Of a stretch of DNA of 64,000 nt, positions 30,467 to 42,712 are shown piece after piece (position 1 is the stretch's first letter; every line of letters begins with the position of its first letter). The stretch is taken from contig OX621244.1 in assembly GCA_951640165.1 (NCBI GenBank), positions 16,262,001 to 16,326,000 on the forward strand, written 5' to 3'. The position numbers and the translations under genes were made by a program. This stretch comes from Pseudoips prasinana. Lineage: Eukaryota > Arthropoda > Insecta > Lepidoptera > Nolidae. The notes beneath the pieces were generated by a model. It searched no databases. It worked only from the letters and a program-made list of their open reading frames with translations, and was not told the origin of the DNA.

Positions 30467-32567
30467 CTGAATTAAATGTTGTCATCTCCATATTTTTGTG
30501 TTAGTACTTAATACAGGTCTTAATAGATTTTACATTGTTCAAGTGTGATTAATACAAAAGACTTAATTTGAACGCGAAATTGTCTATTAAAGTTAATAGT
30601 GTTTAATAGACACTTTCACCAAGTAACGTCTGAGCGAAAACGTAAATTTAATGGGGCAATTAATTTTAGTTATCACATACCTTGCAAAAGAGACACATAT
30701 CTATCATCTTATGATATCACATTTTGAAGTACTCACAGTTGAGCTCGAGTAAGTTTTACTACTAGATAGAATAGGTACCTATATTCTGTTAGATTTCGCT
30801 CACCTACTGCCAAGTGAGTTAGTGTGTTATAGGCTACAAGTTTATTTTCAATCAATAATAATGAATGCAACTTGATATTGGTAAAATTACTACTAATGCT
30901 AAAAGCTTCACATTTTAAACTGGAACTGAATCACTCCATTTATTTACAAATTTATTTATTCCTGATCAAAGAATTAAAAAGTCTGTCCTTTAGAATCTCA
31001 AGAATAATTTCACGAGTATTCACGGAAATACCACCCCAGGCAAAATAATAGCGATAAAATTCTAATCATAAACTCGCAGAAGTGTATAAAATATAAAAAA
31101 ACTACAACTACGAAGCTACGGAAGTAATAAAAATAAATAAATACAGCTGCACTACGAATTGCAACCATATTACCGTAAAAATAAAGACGCCGCCATAGAT
31201 ACATTATATTGACTGACGTGGCGTCGACTGTACTAGTAGAGGCTAGAGCCAACAGCTTAAAATAAAATGTCGAGTAAACACTTCTTTTTAGTGTATAATT
31301 CGTCCATTATTGTGACTTTACGACTGCTTACAGTGACAAAATTCACCGATTTGTCACTTAATAAACAAGCGGTCCAGGCTTTCGTATACCGATGGTAATA
31401 AATCTCAATTTCACAAAGCCAAATTAGTTCTAAAATTTTACAGGCAAAGAAAATTGTAATTCTAACGGGACAACTGGGATACCATTATCCTAGAAATTAC
31501 GAACTTTTAGTTACCACATATGAAGTTGTTTCGTACCGATACTGAACGTATTGAAATCGTCAGATTTCAGAACGCATGGTACGGGCGCGTCAGGATTCTA
31601 GCTGTCATCTGTCATTCATGCTGTCATTGGTATACAGGGGGTCGTAATCGTGATTTTAGATTAGAGATATATGTAATTAATTATATTAATAATACATTCA
31701 GATTCAGATCGTTTATGTACCGTGACGGTGATAATTACTTGGTTAGAATCGCGAAAGGAGGATTACATAAATTGTGAGGGTGACAATTGTTTTGTGACAA
31801 GGACTATGATATGTGCACGTAGATATTTCGCCGCACCTGATTGAGCTGGACTGGTTTCGATTTTATTTTGTCTACCATTAGGTTAAGTTTAGTTCTCCGA
31901 AACGGAGATAGTTACTGAGTTAGACTCCTATTATATAACTCAGACATTACGAACAGCATGAGCTCAACTTCAGTTAGTATGTTAGATATCTCATACATGT
32001 TGTATGCTCATAGGCAGTTGCTCTCAAAGTTGCATAAGCGACCACCAAGATTGAGCACCTGGACGTGCGATCAGTCTATTGATGGATAAACGCTTATGCA
32101 GTTTATTTCATTTGAGCGATACCGTGATTCAGAGAACAGGATAAACTGTCCCAGTTGTATTCGTTGGCATGTCATAAGCATACTGGGCAACGTGAACTAC
32201 TCGGAGACTAGATTAACCAATGCCCACAAGGTTCAAAACATAAATAAATATAACCCCAGTCTATATCACCATACTATCAAACTATTTCGTCATTAAAATC
32301 ACACTAAGTTATACCACAGTCTGATATTTTAATAGCCCTCAGAATTGTTAGGTTAAATTTATGACGTCATATTTTCCTATTGTTAGTTTAATATTGTCCT
32401 ATTACTGTCAATGCAGGTTAATACTTTGAAGGTAGAATAGTGTATATTGTTCGTTTGCTATTACGTTCGACTCGTAATAGGTTTTACCATTTGTTACTTA
32501 TCTATAACCCACAAACAGTATGGATAGTATAACTTAGTAACTTTGGTATAACTACTTACAGATTTTT
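30467..32567. other. Non-coding, nothing recognised
   Basis: No repeat or coding family seen. The 85-codon frame at 31520-31777 is unexplained but has no domain I can name. Confidence 0.45.
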
Positions 32568-32897
32568 TTTATATATATAATAGGCTGGCAAACGAGCAAG
32601 TGAGACACCTGATGGTAAGTTAATTGATTGCACAAAGATGTAGTGCGCGTCAAAAAGTTTATTGTGAAATGCACGGTGGTAGATGACAATTCATCCAGGT
32701 GATAAGGATGAAATTTCCACTTTTGGTAGAAGGATCTGTGGCAGAATTTGGCGGCAATCTCCGTGATAAATGTGGTAGAGGACACATAGAGATGCCACGT
32801 CTCTCCGTAGGGCAATAGGATCGAGCCAAATAGTGGGAGCCTTATCGTCAATGACCATTCGAGCTGCACGATGTTGAATACGATCAAAGCGAATATA
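32568..32897 (-). pseudogene. LINE ORF2 C-terminus, decayed (Jockey/CR1-like)
   Basis: Minus-strand translation gives RFDRIQHRAARMVIDD, then LDPIALRRDVASLCVLYHIY and HGDCRQILPQ. After one frameshift it continues WKFHPYHLDELSSTTVHFTI and NFLTRTTSLCNQL. This series (DRIQ-RAAR, LRRDVASLC, the HPHHLD-like block, FLPRT-LWN-like block) is the standard C-terminal end of many lepidopteran LINEs. The 3' end is CTTACCATCAGGTGTCTC and an A-rich tail. A 5'-truncated, frameshifted remnant without RT catalytic motifs. Confidence 0.8.
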
Positions 32898-33235
32898 TGA
32901 CTAGCAGTTAACACTAGTCTTTATTAAGTGACAATAAATGACTTATTGAATTCATGGCTGTCCCATGCGACGTAACTGCCACAAATAGCAAAATTTGGCT
33001 TGACTCGACCTTTTCGATACCAAGCTATAAGTACCTACATAGGCATTTCACGCCGATGTAAATATCGATTCTAGAGATAGTGTGTTCAACCGTTATTGGT
33101 ATGTTTCTAAGAAGAGAAATAATTAGTTACAACCCCAGTCTGAAAATTGCCGATGTTCCACCACCCGTGCATAGGAGAGTATGTAAGACTAAACGCATGA
33201 GGAATAGAGCGCATTTGAGGGGATGGACAGTTTAC
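32898..33235. other. Non-coding, nothing recognised
   Basis: No repeat or coding signal seen between the LINE remnant and the SINE head. Confidence 0.45.
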
Positions 33236-33326
33236 TTATGCACTAAATATCTGTCCCGGGTGGGAATCGAACCCATGACCTGCGGCATGAAAGGCAAGTA
33301 TTTACCTACCACGCCAACCTGTCCGT
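33236..33326 (-). repeat. SINE family A head only
   Basis: On the minus strand GTTGGCGTGGTAGGTAAATA is the A-box region and GGTTCGATTCCCACCCGGG the B-box region. The body is missing. Confidence 0.7.
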
Positions 33327-34035
33327 CATTATTGTGTAAGAACTAAAATTTTTCCGTTTTGGTTGCGATGTCATGTTCCCTATCCTATCGAGCATAGGTC
33401 GACTCGAACTATATCGTCGTTTTTTATCTTAATACGCTTCATTACCTTTGAACACGTTAATTTGCCAATGAATCCTCTATTTTTTGTATCATAACGTATA
33501 AATTAGCATTCTATACCACTTAAAGATCCTAATGTCATGTTCATCTGTCATATGCCATATGAGTGAGGCAGTTAAACCGTGGTAAAAATTATCACAAAAA
33601 GGCCGCCGAGACACAATCCAATCATCATAGCGATTAACAATGGTCTAACTCAAAGCTCATAAAATTAAGAGATGCCTTTCAGTTGTGTAGGGTGGTGGCG
33701 TGTTTATATCTACCCTTCATTCGGAAATGCAACAGCTACTTTTTTCAAATTTCCTTGCACGCAGTTGTTATCTTTGGACTTGCTTGAGAGTTAGAAAAAG
33801 TAGAGTCTAACATAGATAATATAAATTTATGTACGTTAATCCAGACACTTGCTCTCACAAAAGTAAGAGTTGCGTTGCCATATGCACGGAATCCTATAGG
33901 GCAAAGCCCGACTCGAACTAGACTGATTTTTATAATATTACATCAAATGACACAGATTACAAACAAAATAGTTAAGTTATATCGTGTACCATTTTTCGGT
34001 ACTATAGCGACACAATGAACTGATAAATATCGATT
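33327..34035. other. Non-coding, locally repeated
   Basis: Segments here, near 34300-34560 and near 35450-35760 share words such as AACGTATAAATTAGC / AACGTATCAATTCTC, TCATATGCCAT and ATTATCATAAC, in the same order. This suggests a three-fold diverged duplication with spacing of about 1 to 1.1 kb. Confidence 0.4.
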
Positions 34036-34270
34036 CATCATAACAGCTGTATAAAGTCCGCTGCTTGATAAAAGCCTCCTCCAAGGCTCATCTTCGAGGA
34101 TTTGCCATAATCGCCACGCTTGGCAGACGGGTTGGCGATCGCAGTAAGATGGACATAGTACACAGAAGGAAGCTGCATCCCGTCTTCTGGTAGATATGCC
34201 TCGGGTCAACTTCTACGCCTCCCACAGGATGAGATGGGGTAATGATATTCTAATATTCACGTCGTCACCA
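34036..34270 (-). repeat. SINE-like repeat R
   Basis: Reverse orientation of the family at 11943-12138. Contains GACGGGTTGGCGATCGCAGT, GTAGATATGCCTCGGGTCAA and GATGAGATGGGG, with a 3' end ATAACAGCTGTATAAAGTCC. Confidence 0.7.
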
Positions 34271-34629
34271 TATAGCAAAATATCGATAAAACCGGTAAAG
34301 AGTGCGACTTACACTTTACCGGTTTTTATCTCAATTTACTTCATTACCTCCGCGCAAGCTGATTCGGCAGCGGATCCTCTATATTTCAAATCATAATGTA
34401 TCAATTATCCATAACCTAATGTCATGTTCCCTTGTCATATTCGACTTGAGTTAGGCAGTTTGACCGTGCTGAAGATTATCGAATATAATCCCATTATCAT
34501 AACCATTAACGATGAATTTACTCAATGCCCTTAAAATTAGCAGATCCCTTTCTGTTGTGTAACTTGATATGTACAAAAGTAACATGTCCACCTTTTTGTT
34601 TAACTTACTCATAAACGTATTTTCTCTCA

Positions 34630-34750
34630 GCTGTGTGGTTTCCGGCTAGAAAGAATAACAGAGGAAACCCATACGATCTCGTTGTTGTCGTTAAAGGCGA
34701 CTAAGGGATACAGCAGGTAGTCGAGCAGTAGTGTCACCTGTGTACTATAG
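34630..34750. repeat. Dispersed repeat E, copy 1
   Basis: Shares GTGGTTTCCGGC, AGAAAGAATAACAG, the TCGTTAAAGGCGACTAAGGG region and ATACAGCAGGTAGTCG with 56010-56140. Non-coding, family unknown to me. Confidence 0.65.
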
Positions 34751-34774
34751 CTACCAACTAACTACGGTCGCCAA

Positions 34775-34985
34775 ATCTTTTTTTTTTATTGCCTTAGGAA
34801 GCAGACGAGCCAGCGGCCCACCTGATGGTAAGTGGTAACCGCTGCTCATGGACATTCGCAGTGCCAGAGGGCACAGCGAACCGCTGCCTACCGTGATATT
34901 AGTACTCTTTTTAAACCTCGTTTGAAGAAGGACATGTCGTAGCGCTGGGGAAACTCGCATTGTAAGCGCGGTGAATACGGCAAAC
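34775..34985 (-). pseudogene. LINE ORF2 C-terminal tip and 3' UTR
   Basis: Minus strand: GCGAGTTTCCCCAGCGCTAC encodes EFPQRYDMSFFKRGLKRVL, matching the usual FP-x-x-YDMxxFKRxVxxxL end of lepidopteran LINEs. A 3' UTR with CCACTTACCATCAGGTGGGC and a poly(A) tail (T run at about 34779-34788) follow. Confidence 0.7.
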
Positions 34986-35055
34986 CTCTCCAAATGCCTA
35001 CGTTATGAGATCTATATCCAGCAGTGGACAATATCAAGATGATGATGATGATTAT
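34985..35055 (+). repeat. RTE-type LINE 3' terminus
   Basis: CCAGCAGTGGACAATATCAA followed by GATGATGATGATGATTATG is the 3' end also seen at 47735-47850 and, reversed, at 62678 and 53110. Confidence 0.6.
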
Positions 35056-35189
35056 GAAACCATAAAAGTATTCAACCTTAGTCTTGACTCATGGTAAGTA
35101 CAGATAATCTAAGATAGTTAATGCATGTTAAAATAAACATAAACCATAAACGCGGTAAATAAAGACGAGAACAAAATTTAACTTATGTA

Positions 35190-35342
35190 CAGACGCCAGC
35201 ACATCCAGCTACACCAATCTGTCAAATTTCTTTTATAGATTTTCAACTTTATAACAACAGCATAAGGCACACTTTCAGTTTGGGAAATTTAAGAGATTGG
35301 GGTTTTTTGACAGATTGGGGTAGCTTGATGTGCTGGCCTCTG
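35190..35342. repeat. MITE of the CAGACG family, copy 1
   Basis: The inverted repeats CAGACGCCAGCACATCCAGC and, reversed, CAGAGGCCAGCACATCAAGC extend to TCTGTCAAA. TA flanks both ends (35188-35189, 35343-35344). The sister copy is at 55582-55697. Confidence 0.8.
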
Positions 35343-35345
35343 TAC

Positions 35346-36639
35346 CTATGGATATTGTCCTCATCCCTATTAACCCCGGGATTTTTATTTACCCTATTTT
35401 ACCTCTTTCAATTCAAGCACTGTAACATTTGATAGCAAACAGTAAAACTCGGCTTAACTTAGAAGTTTAGGTTGCAGGTTGCGATGTTATTAGAACACAA
35501 TCCTATAGAGCAAGGTCCGACTCGCACTTAGCCGGTATTAATCCATATCAGTTTCATTACTGCCGAACAAGTTGATTTGGCAGCGGATCCTCCATCTTTC
35601 ACATCATAACGTATCAATTCTCGTCCCATAACACTTAGGGACCTTACCTAATGTCTCGTTCCTCTGTCATATGCCAGTTTGAGTAAGGCAGTTATACTGT
35701 GCTAAAGATTATCGAATACAATCACATTATCATAACTAATAACGATGAACATAATTAAAGTCTACAAAATTACTACATAACGTGTTGACCAGAAACGCCA
35801 AATTAAATAAAATCCTTAGCGACAGGCTTGGATTTGAGTGTGATAGAGCGTGCTAGAGCAGTAAGCCCTAGTAAATTCTATAACTCAAGTCTTATTGAAA
35901 CCTCCACACAGGAAAATAATAATACTTATTGCGTTTCTAATTTGTGATTGCGCGTGGGCGAGATGTCAGTAAAACGTCGTCAAAGGCAATCTAATATTAA
36001 GAAACGAATAAATGGTAAAAAATGTAATTAGTGTATGTGCGTTAGACTAATCGAGCGTTTGACGAGGGTCGGGCGAGGTCGCCGCGTGCACCGGCAGCGC
36101 GGGGAGGGCACTACAAGCTTGGGTCATTATTCGGACAGACGCGCTCCGACGCCTTTTAGCCCTTTGACGTGGAAAGGCCCTATTAACATCGAACGGCTTG
36201 TTGATCCCATCCGTTAATTACTGACCTCCACTCCAACTTTTAACTAGCCCGTCTCGGACTGACGATTGACAATCGAGACTCAACATAAAGGTTTACAAAA
36301 AAACGTACGGTGTCGTGGGACGCCAGACGGAAGCGAAGTTTATAAGCCTTCAATATTTTAAGTTATTAATCATTAGTGACATCTAGTTATTCATTAATAT
36401 TGTTTCATTTATATAATACAAGTTTTCTCTTCCGACTCTACCCAGGTCGATCACATTTCTTATTTCGAATATAGGCTCAGACCATCCAGTCCTCCTAACT
36501 GACTTTAAAAAAAGGGTGTCTTCAATATACATTTTTTTTGTATTACACACATAAGAAATAAAAATGGCACCACGACTCATTCATATATGTATTTTTTGTA
36601 TGCATATACTTTGTGAAACAACTTTATTTTTAAATGACA
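35346..36639. other. Non-coding with a GC-rich island at 36030-36290
   Basis: The island (GACGAGGGTCGGGCGAGGTC, then GCCGCGTGCACCGG) is CpG-rich in an AT-rich setting and has no sister copy in the window. It could be a regulatory element or an unrecognised single-copy sequence. No gene supported. Confidence 0.4.
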
Positions 36640-36820
36640 AAACCAGCACTAGGTAAATGAAACCCTGTATCGTGGGATGGAAACAAAGTAAATCCAGATT
36701 CAGAACAACTATTTATGGGTAGCACAAATAGCTGCCTTATAGGGCAGTATCCTAGGGATCGAAACCGGGACACGAAGTGACGAGCCGACTGTATTAACCG
36801 ATGCGCCATATGTTGCAGGG
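36640..36820 (-). repeat. SINE family C, degenerate
   Basis: Same order as 29845-30055 on the minus strand: ATGGCGCATCGGTTAATACA (A-box region), TCGTCACTTCGTGTCCCGG, TTTCGATCCC, AGCTATTTGTGCTACCC, TCTGGATTTACTTTG. Confidence 0.7.
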
Positions 36821-39263
36821 TCAAACAGTGAAGTTTAGTTGTAGCGGAAAGCACAATAGTTCAACACCGGACGCAGTATCACTAGCACTTCTATAATCTG
36901 AAAATAGCCGCCACCGGAAGAATAAGAATAGCCCCATGTATATTTTAAAAGATGTATAGAAAAGTTGAAGTCGTTATTTCGTTGGAAAAGCCATCATGCA
37001 TACTGGTCACATAGGTTAAAGGAACGAGTCATGCAGGATTCGAACCAACTAAAATCCCACAGTGGCCTTCTTCGACAACATGGAAATAACACCGGCAAAT
37101 CCACTAGAATATCCCGGATGCACTCTCTGTGTAACGCTGAAGCACCTTCTAAGGCACCTCTTGATTTAAATAAAGTATGTACCACAACTTTCCCCTTTAG
37201 CCGTAAAGAGTAAGATAAAGTTACTTTGGTATTCATAATATTAGTTTATATCAATATCAAACCTATTCTTAATATTGAGCTATACTGGTTTTACTCGTAT
37301 ATTTTTATTTTGTTATCTATAAGTTATAAACCAGCCCAGTTAAAAAAAATGCAAAACGAAAAAATTCACACTTTGAGTCGTCTGTTTACGTACTTCTCAT
37401 GAGATACAGCCCAGACAGACGGATGGCCAAGGGAGGCTTAGTAATGGGGTTTCATTGGCACCATTAGGATGTTGAAGCCCAAAACTGCTGATAGTATGGT
37501 TTGATTGTCTCATAATAAACTATGAGAAAATATGACGCGTTCTATTGCTGACCAGCTAATGACGCAACATAGTACATATTTGGAAGTATGTTGCATTTTA
37601 AAGTTCAAACTTGATAGTGTGAATTCAAGGTCGCGTCGCGTATTGTTTAAAATTTTTCATCTAAGCCACAATCCAAACGAGCTTCATTAAAAAAACTATA
37701 AAACCATTGGCGAAACATCTTAGATATGTTAAATTTAATCAGTATCAACACAGAATCCGAAGCGAAAGATATTCAAATGAAGAATGAGCTCGATCCCGTC
37801 CCGACAAGGATGAAGCCCGAAATCAAGGCAGCGGAATCGACGAATAAAACTGTTGATTACGTGCAAAGTTACGCTCCGTCGATCGTAATTTTATTTGCCT
37901 ACTCGTTCGAAAAACAAATATGATGAAAGCTATCATATTTGTTTTTCGATTTTTAATTTATGAGCGCGTCCACCAACATCAGTTCGCCCTGAGTATAACT
38001 TGCAGTATGCCAACTGACTAATGCATTACTTCATATTCGTGATATGTGCCTAAGTATTTATTTTTATTAGGAACCTTTTATTTGTGTCGTGACGACGGTG
38101 CGCACGCTAATGGAGATATCGTATCTGTCATATCAAGAATATACCATTTGACAGTTTTATTGCGATCGCATGTGATGTTCAGATAAAAGACAAGGTATCT
38201 GTGGGTAAAGATGCTGTTGCTGATTTGGATCGATGGGTCAGAACTCAATAATTTTTTAATATTAAGTTTGGTGACCATAATTTATGGCTGAAAGAATACA
38301 AGAACCTTGTGTTTTTTACTCACTACAGTTAGGCAATTTTCACCGAACTTAATATACATACTAAACATAACATTTTGATTATATAATAAATAACGCGGCC
38401 CTCATTCAAAACATAACAGTTAACCTATGGCAAAATGCCTCATCAAATAATATCATAGTCATGAGGTTACAATCGTACCTACATGGGAAACAGTATTTGA
38501 TTTTACCTGACAATAGACCCGAGCAGTCACTGCGTATGTTAGTGTAAGTAATGAAACATATACTTAAAACAACATCACGAAAACATAAATAACAATAACA
38601 GAGATAAAGTCACAGGCGTCAGCTAGTCTTCGGTGTATGTACTTACATCCTACTTTACTTGTGGTACGTAGTAAAATTTACGAGATATCAATGTACCCAA
38701 TTACAAAAAGCCATTCTCACATATCGGTTTAGTTGCGATGTGTACTTAACTTTTTCCTTATACGTCAAAAGGCAATTGAGTGCTATTCTGAAAAACGCCT
38801 TGGCTGGCAAACGGAGGGACGCCAATAAAGCTAGTCGTAACCCAACCCACTTGAGGCGAAGCGGCATGCTATAATCGCTACCAGGCAAAAAGTTAACTGA
38901 AGATTCCACTGCGATGATCCTTTGCGTCTTTCAACAATGTACACATGAGTATAATTCATAGTTAGTGTTTTAAAGGTGAACTGTAGTTATGCCCTATCTA
39001 CATTAAATTTGAAGGAAATATAAGTGCAAATTATATGCAAAAAAGTAAATCATGTTGAAGACTTGCAGCACATTTTAACTCAAAATTGAAAATTAATAAA
39101 TTCAGTGACCAGCGGAATTCAAACCTGCACCTTCTAACAATACAGACTAAGTGGTCTGCCGCTAACCCAGATATAACAGACTGAATGAGCTTGTCTCTCG
39201 CCTTCGAATTCACACTAATGTACAGTGGGTTAAGTATCTATATTGAACTCATTTTATTGTATA
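36821..39263. other. Non-coding, nothing firm; a tRNA-like head remnant near 39100-39180
   Basis: Frames at 36965-37236 (both strands) and 37726-37923 have no recognised domain. At 39100-39180 a minus-strand GCAGGTTTGAATTCC resembles a B box of a decayed SINE. Confidence 0.4.
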
Positions 39264-39439
39264 CTAGCTGTGCTCCGCGGTTTTACTCGCGTTTATAAAT
39301 GATAGCCCATGTGTTATTCAGTTATATAAACTATATTACTACACAGTTTCATCAAAATCCGTTCAGTAGTTTTTGCGTGAAAGAGTAACAAACATCCATC
39401 CATACACACAAACTTTTGCATTTTTTTATATTACTAGGA
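39264..39439 (-). mobile_element. Non-autonomous Helitron (about 180-bp family)
   Basis: On the minus strand TCCTAGTAATATAAAAAAAT at the 5' end and the CGCGAGTAAAACCGCGGAGC hairpin then ACAGCTAG at the 3' end, inserted between A and T. Confidence 0.85.
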
Positions 39440-39705
39440 TAACCCAAGTATTACGGACAGCATGAACTCTAACCTATCTGCTGAGCCTTGTAAAGTAGGT
39501 ACACTACTTAGTATAAAGCTGGTTAAGCTATCAACAATACACACCAGAAAATCATCCTCCGCAAGGTTGCAAGGGAAATCGTAAAATTACTATACCTGTG
39601 TGTATCGTTCATAGCTTGGCGATAGTGCAGCCACCGAACGATTAAATAAATAATTTCCTAGTTATGTGCTCAAATTTTAATTATATCTAGGGACAATATC
39701 TAATA

Positions 39706-39918
39706 ATAATATCCAGGGACAATGTCACACAGATCATTCTAGCCCCAAACTAAGCAAAGCTTGTACTATGGGTACCAGGCGACATATATACATACTAAAC
39801 ATCCATGACTCAGAAACAAATATTCGTGCTCATCTCACAAATATTTGCACTTACCGGGATTCGAACCCAGGACCACCAGCTTCGTAGGCAGGAGCACTAC
39901 CAACTAGGCTACGGTGAC
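39706..39918 (-). repeat. SINE family D, clean copy
   Basis: Perfect A box TAGCCTAGTTGG and B box GGTTCGAATCC on the minus strand. The body AAACTAAGCAAAGCTTGTAC (plus orientation) is followed by a tail near AATAATAATAT. It matches 4545-4781 except for a deletion of about 25 bases in the middle. Confidence 0.85.
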
Positions 39919-40654
39919 CGTCGAAAATTTTATAACATTGTAGAAAGTGTTATAAAATTAAAATTTGATATAGCGGATTATAGTGACAATATAAAACATG
40001 GTGAAGAATAGCTTAGTATTTACATTTTTACGTGATCATGTAACATATTATTATATGTCATCCTTTAATAACCCATCATAAGTTTAGTTCAACGTCTTCT
40101 AGGCCTTGAAAGACTCCATAACACTGGAGGTTTTTTTTGTAACGTTGAGTCGTCATTTCGTAATTCGTCATCAAATATTTTCGGTGTTACGATATTCGTT
40201 ATCATCATCGTTCGGCATATCATATTAATAAATGTCAACTACCGCACTCAACGTTTTAACTATTTCCAGTCTTTATGAAAAGTATTCCGTCGCCAAATGC
40301 CAGTGGTATTTGTCCACGGTATACTAATTTGGCGACTTTAAATTTAGAATTCCGGAGGCAATAAGGAAAAGACTGGCAAGAGATAAACAAAATTAAACCC
40401 TTTGTGACGAGACTTAATAATACTAACATAATTAACAAAATCTTTTTTTAATGAAAATAATGCAGCTGAATTAACATGTAGGTACTAAAAGTAGGTACTA
40501 CAAATTTTATCTCTGCTTTAGCTATGCTGCTGTCCCTTATTAAGTGCTCTAGTAAGAACTAAGTTTAGTGTTCATAGCGAGCAACAAGCTATATTGTGAT
40601 TCAGTTCTTTCTATGTCACCTAAGAATTGTTTTTACTCAATAATTTTATTTTTA
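39919..40654. other. Non-coding, nothing recognised
   Basis: AT-rich, no domain-bearing frame. Confidence 0.45.
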
Positions 40655-40860
40655 GATGTATACCTGGCTTGTGTGAACAGTACAACCGGAGAGGAAGACC
40701 TCGTACAACATTCTCTGACCAAATAGGAGACGTTCTCAAGAAAGGCCAGGTCAATAGTACCCAAAACGGGCGACCATGTAAGGTGTGCAAAGATCGTGAC
40801 AAATGGAAATCCGTTGTATCTTCCTACCCTTCTGGAAAACAGGCGTGAGTCTATGTATGT
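40655..40860 (+). pseudogene. LINE C-terminal fragment with (TATG)n tail, copy 1
   Basis: Reads [55 protein letters not shown] and stop, then GTCTATGTATGTATAT. Compared with copy 2 (50479-50785) it lacks the [17 protein letters not shown] segment between RP and CKD, an in-frame internal deletion. No catalytic domain left. Confidence 0.75.
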
Positions 40861-41760
40861 ATATACTTTCTTTTAAGAAACTATGTATACTTACTGAGTA
40901 CAATTATATTGGTCAAACTCACTAGCAGTGAATTATGAACCGAAAAGCCAGAATTTGATGAATCTGGCCGGAACCTAGCCAGTTTTGGCCGGATCGACCG
41001 AAATTCGATAGGAACCGGCCGGATTGAGAATGAAGCCAGACTGCAATACATAAACTAACCACATATTAGTGCAGCAGCTATGCAAACATGAAAAGATTAC
41101 AAAATTTAACGAATAGAAGGATACATACATACGTATGTATGTGAACCTATACATTCATCTATGAAAATCCGATTAAAAATATTCCGGCGAACAATGCAAA
41201 TGCACAGTAGGTACTCATTCATTTGAAAAACCGAGTAAAACCTGTCAAAGGCATACGCGGGAATAGCATAAAAATTGATACCATTGTGCAACATCCTTTC
41301 CATTACCCATAAACGTATATACCGAATACTGAACACGGCTTCTAGTTAGTCAGACGAGTCGGAGTGAACGCTTCTTTTAGTAATTTGTTAGCGGTCGCCA
41401 TAAGTGGCCATTTATAAGTAGATCAGTCATCCGCGACCAGGCTACACGCCAATGATTTTATTCAACGTGACACTACTTAAGAGATATCAGATAATAAACG
41501 GGCCGCGGACACACATCTTGATGCCATTTAGCGGGCAAAGTGACCGCACTCTCGTAACGTTGCTATTTAATTGGCCTGGTTACCGAGAAATAATGTTGAG
41601 ACAATATTTTTCATGTTGACAGTACCATTTACTTAACCGTAAGTATACAGAAAAAAACAGGCTTTTAATTGACGGAATGTGTAAGAGTTTCTAAATATTT
41701 GTTGAACATTTAGTATCTGTTTGTTGAATACTTCATATTCGTTTTATTAATAGTTACACG
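40861..41760. other. Non-coding, nothing recognised
   Basis: A (TACA/TATG)-rich run near 41125. No gene. Confidence 0.45.
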
Positions 41761-42107
41761 ATGCGTGGCAAGATCTATAATAAAATTCCAGAGGTAATTA
41801 AAGAAATGCCATTAAATGCCTTTAAAAAGAATTTAAAATCATGGTTAACTGAGAAAGCATTTTACTCCGTAAGTGAATTTATGGCATTACTCCTTTAATT
41901 AATGAAATTGTAATAATAATGGTGTAATCATAATAACAATTCAATAATAACAATCGAATATCGAAATATATTTATAATAATGTAATGTAATTATATTAAT
42001 ATTTGCATGTCAACAAATTGGCTGAAGTTGTAAGGACCTGTATTTAGTTATAAGACCATTCAAATGTACCAACTTTACTACAAATAAAGAATATGAATAT
42101 GTAATGT
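41761..42107 (+). pseudogene. CR1-like LINE, 3'-terminal fragment
   Basis: From 41761 the frame reads MRGKIYNKIPEVIKEMPLNA then FKKNLKSWLTEKAFYSVSEF and stops at 41896-41898. It aligns with APKIYNKIPDVIKCMPLKMF and the end of the CR1 ORF2 on the other strand. A 3' UTR of about 200 bases ends in AAAGAATATGAATATG, short repeats as expected for CR1. Extreme 5' truncation; a different subfamily from the full copy. Confidence 0.8.
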
Positions 42108-42331
42108 TACTTTACAGAGGACGAAACGTAATATTCGTTTCCTAAGAAAACTAATAAATATTACTACTTATTTTCAAAAACGTCATATCTGAGTTACTAA
42201 GTAAATAATTATAAGCTGCAATAAGCTTAAATCTAAGCTGTTAAGCATGTATCATATTATAAGTGAATTATTTTCAGGATCACTATCATTTTAATACAAC
42301 AAACAAGGCCCAATATAATGCCCAATGGACG
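42108..42331. other. AT-rich spacer
   Basis: Nothing recognised. Confidence 0.4.
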
Positions 42332-42712
42332 GGTCACTTGGCGTGGTTGGTAGGTCCTAAGTGCCACAGGTCGTGGGTTCGATTTCCACCCAGGATAGAT
42401 ATTTATGTGCATGAACATGTCTGTTTGCCCTGACACTGGGAATAATTATTATTCATATACATATTTCATATACATTATACACATTCGGCCATCTGATCCC
42501 AAACTAAGCAGAGCTTGTACTATGGAAACTAGATAACTGATAGACTACATATACTACTTTTCTTTTCTAAATGAGTATGTATTTACAAAAGAAAGTAGTA
42601 TAGATATGTAGACTATCAGTCACCTAGTTATAATACAAGCTCTGCTTAGTTTGGGGTCAGGTGGCCGTGTGTGAATAATGTCCCAGGATATTATTATATT
42701 ATATACTAAACT
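42332..42712 (+). repeat. SINE family A with an inverted duplicate of its body
   Basis: A plus-strand head (TTGGCGTGGTTGG, B box GGTTCGATTTC) runs to about 42475. A minus-strand body piece follows (GGCCATCTGATCCCAAACTA, 42488-42580), then a plus-strand body (42588-42712, CTCTGCTTAGTTTGGGGTCA to the ATTATTATATTA tail). The two body pieces face each other around AAATGAGTATGTATTTACAA. Confidence 0.75.
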
